Shown here: one piece after another, positions 57,401-64,000 of the stretch
Layout: each line of letters begins with the position of its first letter
How positions within the stretch are numbered: position 1 is the first letter of the stretch
The notes under the pieces: model-generated
What the model was told of the DNA's origin: nothing
What the model saw: only the letters and a program-made list of their open reading frames with translations
Databases searched by the model: none
Assembly (NCBI GenBank): GCA_933228675.1
Contig: OW121744.1
Span: forward strand, 23,276,640 to 23,340,639
DNA: 64,000 bases
Origin: Stomorhina lunata
Lineage: Eukaryota; Arthropoda; Insecta; Diptera; Rhiniidae
Reading direction: 5' to 3'
Position numbers and translations under genes: made by a program

Positions 57401-58655
57401 GCGCTTCCGAAGTGCTGGAATTCTGAACATTTTTATGAAGAAGAGTGTTGTGTCTTTTTTTGCATTGGAAGCACGTGTTTTTACTAGTGCAATTTCTCAC
57501 ACTGTGAGTTTTAGAAAAACAATTAAGACACAAACTCTGTCTTTTGATTTCGTTAAATCGTTGTTGGTGGTCCATTTTGAGAAATTTAGGACACTTACGG
57601 ATTATGTGATTATCCTTTGGACACAATTGGCATTGTGGGCCCGAAACATTTGTCTGAAAACTATTGACTTTTGGTTTTGAGTTTGGATTAAAAGCGATTT
57701 TAGACTTCGTTTCGTTACTTTTTGAACTATTGGAACCTCGAATCTCGGAAACTGATTCTAAGGTTCTGTAACGATTAGTTAGGAACTCGTTTAGTTCGGA
57801 CCACTTAGGAATAGAAGTCTTATCTTTCAAAGTTTGCTCCCACAAAGTCAATGTAGTCTCTGGAAGTTTGTTTGTGCAGATGAAAACGAAGATTGGATCC
57901 CAACTTGACACTTCAATGTCATAAAGTTTGAGACTAGAAATACAAGAGTTTATATCTCTTTGAATTTGTTTGATTGATTTTCCTGATTCTGAATTGATGG
58001 TCTGGATGTTGAAGAGAATCTTCAACTGACCATTTACCAGGACTCTCCGGTTTTCATATCGGACGCACAAGTCCCTCCAAGCCATATCGAATCCTTCGTT
58101 AGTAAGCGGACTTTTCTTAACTATTTCCCTGGCCTCGCCTTTCGTCTTCTGTGTCAGAAAGAACAGTTTCTCGACGTTACTGGCTTTTGAGTTGGAAACG
58201 ACAGCGGTAAATATGTCACGGAATGTTGGCCAGGTTGCGTAATTGCCATAGAAGGCATCGATTTCAATTGGAGGTAGGTGTATGTTTCGAGAGGAAGCTG
58301 AATTAATGATACCGAGATCCCTAGATGTGCTTGGCTCCAGAATGGGAGCACGAGCCACTCGAAAAGAGTCTGAAATGTCTGACAACTTTGTCAAACAATT
58401 ACAGTACGTAATATAAGTACTTTTGTACTTGAATTTGAAAGACTCTATGTCTACAGGATCTTCAGCATCAGCTTCCTTTTCGGACTCGAGAATAAATTTG
58501 TCATAGGCAACCTTGACTTGACACCAGTTGGACTTGAGCTCGGCACGATGCACTTCAATAGCATGTTGCGAGGTCACCGGAAACTGGTTGTCATTGAGGT
58601 CCGCCTCGAACTCAACAATCCCGTCAGCTAAACGGATAAAACTGTCCAATGACAT
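54372..58655 (-). CDS. BEL/Pao gag-protease-RT-RNase H polyprotein, truncated by frameshift
   Basis: 1427 codons from ATG at 58655. The capsid-like Gag region (about residues 1-330) includes PPIEIDAFYGNYATWPTFRD (about 127) typical of this group. Zinc knuckles follow: CQLCPKDNHIIRKC (about 346), CLNCFSKTHSVRNC (about 379) and CFQCKKRHNTLLH (about 398). The aspartic protease is at ALIDSGSEGTF (about 488). Reverse transcriptase has FNADIQKMYR (about 822) and the YVDD box (about 900). RNase H shows HGFCDASEKA (about 1075), RLELCGALL (about 1120), CWTDSTIV (about 1148) and SSEDNPADLASRG (about 1192), so all acidic active-site residues are visible. It then enters the integrase zinc domain, where the two His (HEISLHGG) are present but the Cys pair is not. 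The last about 30 residues are out-of-frame sequence before a stop. Gag packages RNA, and the pol enzymes copy and process it. Confidence 0.93.
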   Translation of the reverse strand: MSLDSFIRLADGIVEFEADLNDNQFPVTSQHAIEVHRAELKSNWCQVKVAYDKFILESEKEADAEDPVDIESFKFKYKSTYITYCNCLTKLSDISDSFRVARAPILEPSTSRDLGIINSASSRNIHLPPIEIDAFYGNYATWPTFRDIFTAVVSNSKASNVEKLFFLTQKTKGEAREIVKKSPLTNEGFDMAWRDLCVRYENRRVLVNGQLKILFNIQTINSESGKSIKQIQRDINSCISSLKLYDIEVSSWDPIFVFICTNKLPETTLTLWEQTLKDKTSIPKWSELNEFLTNRYRTLESVSEIRGSNSSKSNETKSKIAFNPNSKPKVNSFQTNVSGPQCQLCPKDNHIIRKCPKFLKMDHQQRFNEIKRQSLCLNCFSKTHSVRNCTSKNTCFQCKKRHNTLLHKNVQNSSTSEAPSTSQASNLNPDSTPYTGPTTRSRIQSTNRSNSDSVQSCFASSSRGVLLGTAWVNICHLGMRYQARALIDSGSEGTFVSERLFNRLKLPSQPTSIQISGLNNSVSAKVQHQCSFVLGSQLDSEISIPVTALVVPHLSNSLPSQAISDFDYTSLPDIPLADPKFSISSKIDVLIGGDLFPSIICSGIKHNVCQSLIAQETIFGWILTGPISNPSSPGPNISSYFCETSLDKEISRFWEVENLPRKNFMSPADQYCEDLYRRTTKRNSEGRYIVSLPFKEEFPNSLQLGHSRKSAMTQFFRNEARLIRTTSFKLEYDQVVQEYEDLGHMVRVQSPNLAESPNVYYMPHHAVIKPESLTTKVRVVFNASAQSSNGQSLNSLLHIGPVLQNDLTLLILKWRLFRFVFNADIQKMYRQILVNKNHIPYQRILFRSNPDAPICDYELQTVTFGVNSAPYLAIRTLLQLADDVEALFPIASSILRNSMYVDDVLAGAHTKHDSIKARKELIQALQSAGFLLRKWTSNCRDILSDLPPDHLLREDFLQFEDSSSTKTLGIRWNARFDDFYFVASPFADQGDFTKREVLSQIAKLFDPAGWLAPCIIQAKIIMQKIWIDGTGWDEILSPETLSQWKSFQSNYSVINSIRVPRWIGYCPKADVQFHGFCDASEKAYAAALYIRIADSNSISTHLVTSKTKVAPIKTVSIPRLELCGALLLAEMIDSLLPRLDIERYSCYCWTDSTIVLSWLAKPACSWLTFVANRVSKISQVIDYSQWRHVSSEDNPADLASRGVSPQDLINNDLWWLGLHWLKTDTSEWPSSNNNSFPVPDLEAKIVRVHFSYFSNFEDLLERFSSFSRALRVMAYVYRFFTRTHPRFRTSFHKDSLSLTTSEIKFVRDQLITVSQKACYPEEYKALHSRHEISKSSSLLNLNPFVDPEGIMRSCGRLESSPGLSYNEKFPIIVPYNCHFARILIKFIHEISLHGGNQLKTDDGSITQRTDRDFPPFYSYWLRFRWAI

Positions 58656-61600
58656 TTTGAAATTTGTGATTTGAATTGGATTAAGATTTGGAAAAGTATT
58701 TGGAAAATGTACTGGAATTTAGAAATTGATTAAAATTCGAACAAAAGTCCCAAAAAATATTTAAAACGGAATAATCTTGACAAAATCACTAGCGGAAACG
58801 AAAATCGATTGAAATTTATACGAAATTAACCGATTGTAAACAACTAAGATCAATTGCTAGCGATATTGTTTAAGATTCCAAACGAATTGAAAATGTTCTA
58901 AATATTGAGTATTAAACGAAATTGAATACCCGAAATGACGATTCGAATAAATATTATCTATTATTTTCCGTATTTCAAAATTTGTTTAAGTTATATTGTA
59001 AATCAAAGGTTCTTGATTTACTTGAAAAATATCCTGCAAATAAATTGTTTGCTGGGATCGTTCAGCTATTTTTTCCCAATCACAAATTTCTTCCCAGGTC
59101 GTTGAACTTTATTTAAAATATATTAGGTGTGTTCCCTAACAAATTTTAACAAATTTGGAAAACCTTTTCAAATGGAAATTTTGAACATATAATGAAACGA
59201 TGCCAATGGAAATTGATAGCTTGTATTAAAATGATAAAACGGTTTGAAAGGTTCGCAATAAAAGTGCAAGAAACTGTCAAAATATAGTTAATTTGTAGAA
59301 AATGACAAATTAACAGCAAACTTATTTTTAACTTTTATTTTATGTTCTTTGTTAAATAAAGCCAAATTAACTAAAATAAAACCTTGAACAAAAACAATAA
59401 TATGCTTCAACACGACGAAATTTTTATCAAACGATTCGGAAGTACGAATAAGTTCAAAAAAGATAATTTTTTAAACTATATATGTACATATATTTAATTT
59501 CACTGACAATTTTTGTTTCGATTTGGCGAATATAGTGAAATTTATTCAAATAAATTATGTAATTATCAGCAATTTATAGGTTTATATAAAAAATTACTCC
59601 AAAAAAACAAACGTTAGGTACCAAACCTTCAAAATATTATTAAACACGAAAAAAAATACTAAGAAATTGTGTTTAAAGATGTAATTTGCAATAAATAGAA
59701 ATACAAAACACGAAAATGTGGAAAATAAAGAAAATTTATTTGTATGAGGAAATTTTGTGTATGTAGATCGATGAACAAACCTATTGTATTTGTTTACATT
59801 TCTCACTTGTTTTATATTCAAATAAAAGCTTTTCTTTGCTAAACCAAATAAATAAACAGAGAGAGCTTTTTACAGATGTAAACAAAGCAAGCAAAGGAAT
59901 TAGTGTTGCCGAGTGGTTATCCGCTGTATCCAAATTCTGCAAAATATTCTTCAGTATATTGGTAAATCTTCAATTTAAGGATTGAGTTTTATTGTTGATT
60001 TGACAAACCACTAATAAAGTAATTACTACAACAATTATCAAATGGATCTTGATTAGTATTGAATTTCCTTTATATTTAAATATATTCTCTATTTGTAAGA
60101 ATTAGTTATTTTTTTTTATACCTATGTTGAGAAAATTTATTAACTCTCAGCTTTAACTAGATAAATTAAACTTCCAATTATTATTTTTTGGTAATTTTCA
60201 GTTAATATCTTTCGATAGGAATATGGAATATAACTCAAAGTATAGGTTAACGTAATTGTTGATATATTAGATGGACGGATTAATTTAGATATTATTTATA
60301 ATTTAAATAGATATTTTCGATTTAAGTGTAAAAAATATGTTATATGACGGACAACGTGTTTCTTAGAGTGACAATCGTACTGTTATATTTAAACAAAATT
60401 ATTCAAAAAATTGCTTATAGTTTTGCAAAATATTAGGTTAACAAACGGAATAAAATTGTGAACGAAATTAACTATTTTTATTATTTATTTTATGGTATTT
60501 ATCTCCTTATATATTTATTTATTTATTTATTTATTTAACAAAAATCTAATATTATTGTATTTAGTAGCAAATAATATTGAGGATAAGTGATTTTAACTCA
60601 GCGGTAAGACTGTAGAGTCTTTTGTTTTCATCCACCTTTTAATGCAAATATTTTTGCTTTGATCAAGAGAGTTATTACGGCGAGCTTTTATTCAAAGAGT
60701 ATTTAGGAAGAGTAATTACTCTTAAGCTGCTCTTATTCTCAGACAAATAACTAGAGAAAAATAAAGCGAATTGAAAAAATAGAGCGAATTAAACGAATGA
60801 ATCTCTTCAACTTAACAGTGAAGAGAGTTGCAACTTAACAGACTTAATCAAGTTATGTTTAAAAGAAGCTGTAAAAAGAAATTTAACATTCATCAACATA
60901 TGTAAATCATAAGCCTGAAATAGAAAGGGGAAATATCACGGAGATGAGGAGTACTGGAGAAGGGCAAATAAAGGGTAAAGGAGAAAAAAAACTGATTTAG
61001 GGGAAATATTCAGCCAATTTGCCGCCAATGAAATAATTTCGAAATGAATATTTTTATAATGATAAAATTCCCGATTTTATTGAATTTAATAAAATTTTAA
61101 ACAAAAAAATATCTGCTTTAACTCACTGGTAGTGATCAGACTCCAATATTTTAAATAAAATTATCCCACGTTGTGGCAAATGTGGTGCCAATAATTATCC
61201 TCCTTCTCTTGGCGCTTATTTTATTTATTCTTCTTTGCGTATAATTTATTCCTCATTTATCTTTCGGCATTTATTCGGTTTTTTATTAAATAATTTATTT
61301 TCTTTTAATTTTGAAAATGTTTCTTTTATGTATATAAATTTTAAAATTTTTCTATTATTTAAACTTAAAAAAATTTTCTGTTACTTTGATTTTAAAAATT
61401 TTCCTTTTATTCTTTAATATTTTAGGATGGCATGTATGTACATGCAAATTCAATTTTTTTTAAAAACACAAAAAACAGGCTTTATGAACAAATGCACTTT
61501 GTTGACTGAGTAATTGAAAAAGGCAAAATGCAAACGTACCTTTGAATTTAATTTGGAGAGATGAAGATGATGTATGTATGTATGATGATTATGTAGGCGA

Positions 61601-61709
61601 ATATGATGAGAACCAATTATTCCAAGAGCGATCCAATAATATTAGAACAATCAAAACCAGAGAATATTGATCAAAAGCTTTTTCTGTAATTCGGTTCGAT
61701 TGGGCCAAA
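58656..61709 (-). other. 3.05-kb untranslated leader of the retrotransposon
   Basis: Between the primer-binding site and the gag ATG lies about 3 kb of AT-rich sequence without a frame longer than about 75 codons. Most LTR elements have leaders of a few hundred bases. It could hold packaging or internal-entry signals, an intron, or a captured segment. A donor-like CCA|GTGAGTTA occurs at 61126 (minus strand). Phrases such as AACTCAGCGGTAAGACTGTA near 60596 look superficially like tRNA boxes but no cloverleaf can be built. Confidence 0.75.
61690..61707 (-). promoter_or_regulatory. Primer-binding site
   Basis: The minus strand reads TGGCCCAATCGAACCGAA two bases after the 5' LTR. It begins TGG, the complement of a tRNA CCA end, which fits a tRNA primer. 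I could not assign the tRNA species with confidence. Confidence 0.75.
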
Positions 61710-61888
61710 TGTTGGGGTGGAAAGCTGGTTAGGAGAAAAGTTGTGATGATCAGTCTCTGAGCTGGATGACAATTTGAGCTTTTTGTATTGTTAGCTCAAA
61801 TTAATGCAAACCCAGCGGACAATATGAAAATAGGAAGAAATAAAAACAAGATATTTTAGGATTTTGGATGTTATGGAATAAATGGATT

Positions 61889-61894
61889 TTTATT
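61889..61894 (-). terminator. Polyadenylation signal in LTR
   Basis: AATAAA on the minus strand (CGAATAAAAATCC), downstream of the TATA box. In the 3' LTR copy (52034-52039) it would direct 3'-end formation. Confidence 0.5.
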
Positions 61895-62052
61895 CGTTAC
61901 CTTTTCTGTTGATGGTTAGTGTAAGAAGAAGGAATTGTTAGAAAGCCAAAACGGAAGCAACATTTTAGACGTTTTGGACCATCTGACAGTTGATTTTAGG
62001 CCTTATTGGAGAAAGAGATAGCCTGAGTTTTGACAGTATTCAAAACATTCAG

Positions 62053-62067
62053 CTTTTATATATATGG
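62053..62067 (-). promoter_or_regulatory. LTR TATA box
   Basis: The minus strand reads CCATATATATAAAAG, a good match to TATAWAAR. The predicted start lies about 30 bases downstream, near CTGTCAAAACTCAGG. The same box is in the 3' LTR at 52198-52212. Confidence 0.65.
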
Positions 62068-62139
62068 AGAGCAGATAGGGTGTATCTGCTCGTCACAATA
62101 TTAATGTTAAAGGCGAAATGAGGCCTTTTGGCATTAACA

Positions 62140-62680
62140 ATGGCTATTGAAATTCGTCAAAATCGGTCCATTATTTATGGTACCTCCCATAGGTCCCACT
62201 TCCCGGAATTGCTATATTGGCCACAAATATCAATATTTTTTCATGAAATTTAAAACAAATACTGCTTATGTAAATTTAAATCACTGTACCAAATTTCGTT
62301 GAAATCGGTCCACATTTGACCATAGCTCCCATACAAACTCTTCTTTAAAAAAGTACTAAATGAGACAAAAAAATCACTAAAACGCTCGTAAATCTAAAGA
62401 TAATGAAAATTTTTAGTTTATTTTTTGCATACATAATTTTTGTAACAACTGTAATCAATTTGCCAAATTTCGAGATAATCGGTCCACATTTGACCCTTGC
62501 TCTCATATAAGTCCAAATGACGGAAACAGGTTGAATATATAAGTTTTGAGAAAATGTTTGTATGATGGCAAAATTTAGCAAATATTTGTCTTTATACAGG
62601 AAAAATAACACCTTTGACCTTAGTGGTGAAGGGTATCGTATGGTCGGCTTGACCGACTATAGCGCTTTCTTACTTGTTTT
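62140..62680. repeat. Dispersed repeat copy 3, right part
   Basis: Resumes with ATGGCTATTGAAATTCGTCA after the retrotransposon and runs to GTGGTGAAGGGTATCGTATG and AGCGCTTTCTTACTTGTTTT. Together with the left part it makes a full repeat copy. An 88-codon minus-strand frame is shared with the other copies and is not considered a gene. Confidence 0.93.
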
Positions 62681-64000
62681 TATTATTTGTCGTGAGTGAA
62701 AGACAAAATTAAAATTTTGGAAGATATGACAAAAAAAGTGCTTAAAATGTAAACCTTTCAAATTTTAAATATTTAAATTTGCATTTTTATAGAATTTTGT
62801 TTTTTTTTTTGTGTTGATTTATTGGGATAAAATCTATTACTTCGAGTGATTGAGGGATAAATATTGTATTAAAAATTAAATAATATTGCAGGGAAGGGCA
62901 CGCATGAGGTCAATAAGAGCCATTTTACAATGACATATTTTTTTAAGAGAACAGTAGTAAAGAGTTGGACAAGAACATTGTGACTTATACCCAAAAAGGA
63001 TGTTACAGATTAAACAAAAAGAGTGTTTTAAAGGAAAGTTTATAATAATTACAGATTATTATCAAGAAAAGGAAGTAAATGATCGGTCTTAATCAAATGT
63101 AAATTTAAAACCCATTAATGTTTAGAAAATGCTATAATATCAGTAAGGAACATTAAAAGGCAAATCATGCATTCGGATTGGAATAGTTTTAATTCCGTTA
63201 TTACATTCCGATCGGATAGTGTAAGCTTCTACAGATTCCAAGTACTTCGTTCTGTGATTATGCAGTAAAATGATTATAAATTTGAAATATTAGGATCTTT
63301 ATTAAAAAGTTCAATAAAACCTTGATTCCATAATTTTTGTCAATCCATTGCTAACGGACTGACTTACAAGTTTATCTGTTCATTACTTCACAGAACGCTC
63401 TTTTGACATCGATACCACAAGTTGTTTTGATAAGTCTAACACTTTTTCCTTTTCATTCACTTCTGAAGATGCAAAATGGTTAATTATGGAATATCTTGAA
63501 TCAGTAAATTTTTCGAGAGCTACACAATTTTTAATTTTATTTTAATTATAGTTTTGCCAATTTGGCCAATTCGACGCTCAGTTGTACGGAGTGACATAGA
63601 AATCAATGAGTTAAGTTTCTTACAACTCTAGTGCTAGCAGTTTTTTTTAAGCTTTGCTCTAGTTTTCGAGATATAGCGTTAAAAAAATGGAAGAGGTTGC
63701 CCTATAAATATTCGCTTAACTCGAAAACTGTTTATTTACTTAAACTAAGTAAAAAATCTTAATTAGGCAACAACATTATCTTTCAGAAACACTAATTACA
63801 CTGCTCTGCAAAAATTCATTTTTTGTCTTTCCTTTTAATAAAACTATGCGAACTATATGGATCTTGATGCGCTAAACTCAAACCCGTTTTCGGTTTTTCT
63901 CCATTAGATCTGGATTTTTTTTATGGGCGTGGCAAATTTTTCCCCTTAAATTAGTCAGGTAAGGAGACCTACTTCGTCCTAACTCGAGAACGACTCATCC
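62681..64000. other. Non-coding, old repeat fragments
   Basis: No supportable gene. The stretch 63590-63700 (GCTCTAGTTTTCGAGATATA) is similar to 13795-13820, and 63790-63960 has the style of a diverged transposon end (TTACACTGCTCTGCAAAAAT, ATGGGCGTGGCAAATTTTTC). Confidence 0.4.

Larger units (their letters stand above)
51855..62139 (-). mobile_element. BEL/Pao LTR retrotransposon, 10,285 bp, near-intact
   Basis: Two 430-bp LTRs bound the element (51855-52284 and 61710-62139) and are flanked by the 5-bp direct duplication ATGGC (51850-51854 and 62140-62144). The coding order on the minus strand is gag, protease, RT, RNase H, integrase, then an extra zinc-knuckle/protease-like ORF. The family assignment rests on the gag/protease/RT/RNase H/integrase order, the YVDD box and the gag knuckle pattern of this group. 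The LTRs look identical by eye, which points to a very recent insertion, yet integrase carries a deletion with frameshift. The leader before gag is unusually long (about 3.05 kb). Confidence 0.95.
61710..62139 (-). repeat. 5' LTR (430 bp)
   Basis: Holds the promoter and start of the genomic RNA. TG...CA ends, same length as the other LTR and no difference seen by eye. Confidence 0.95.

Noticed and set aside
60590..60640. tRNA-like A-box phrase in the retrotransposon leader
   Set aside because: No anticodon arm or T-arm can be paired; no cloverleaf.

Overview
The window looks like nuclear DNA of a higher (schizophoran) fly. The evidence is strong AT-richness, spliced genes with GTAAGT donors, a low-complexity Gln/Ser/Thr/Pro-rich protein, a BEL/Pao LTR retrotransposon and dispersed fly-type repeats. 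A muscoid or calliphorid fly would fit, but the species cannot be fixed from sequence alone. Protein-coding content is low. Simple and short-unit satellite DNA fills well over a third of the window, and the longest open frames without a gene (poly YVLV, LRHR, CLSL, HTYI, MYVC) are translations of satellites, not proteins.

Layout: (1) 1-9.2 kb holds the 5' part of a minus-strand gene. I can join three exons with matching phases: 7998-5751, 898-805 and 536-414. It continues beyond the left edge. Its 4.85-kb first intron is almost entirely a 30-bp AT-rich satellite. (2) 9.2-13.7 kb is a second, related 30-bp satellite. (3) 13.7-28.9 kb is dominated by a 12-bp satellite (GACTAAGACATA / TATGTCTTAGTC). 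Its two big arms, 15.2-17.6 and 18.8-23.7 kb, point in opposite directions around a 1.2-kb spacer. The arms carry three copies of a 129-bp hairpin MITE with 3-bp TTA/TAA target duplications. (4) 24.4-27.6 kb holds dispersed repeats, including a 132-bp tandem cassette. (5) 30.6-43.1 kb holds four blocks of a 31-bp satellite (ATCATCAGTGATACA plus TTTTCTATAGAAAA). (6) 43.7-44.9 kb is a 1.2-kb (GTAT)n microsatellite. (7) 45.0-47.65 kb is a fourth related satellite. (8) 48.4-50.0 kb is a nested inverted-repeat DNA element. (9) 51.6-62.7 kb is a complete-looking 10.3-kb BEL/Pao retrotransposon (minus strand) inserted in a dispersed 0.8-kb repeat, with a 5-bp ATGGC duplication and two 430-bp LTRs that read as identical.

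The BEL/Pao element is the main functional unit. Gag, protease, reverse transcriptase and RNase H lie in one frame. A deletion removed the Cys half of the integrase zinc-binding domain and shifted the frame, so integrase continues in a separate frame. Downstream, where some retroelements carry env, a third ORF encodes a second set of zinc knuckles plus a second aspartic-protease-like (DSGS) domain, preceded at once by a strong splice acceptor. This third ORF, the shared palindromic core of the four 30/31-bp satellites, and the hairpin MITE inside the inverted 12-bp arrays are the most unusual items.
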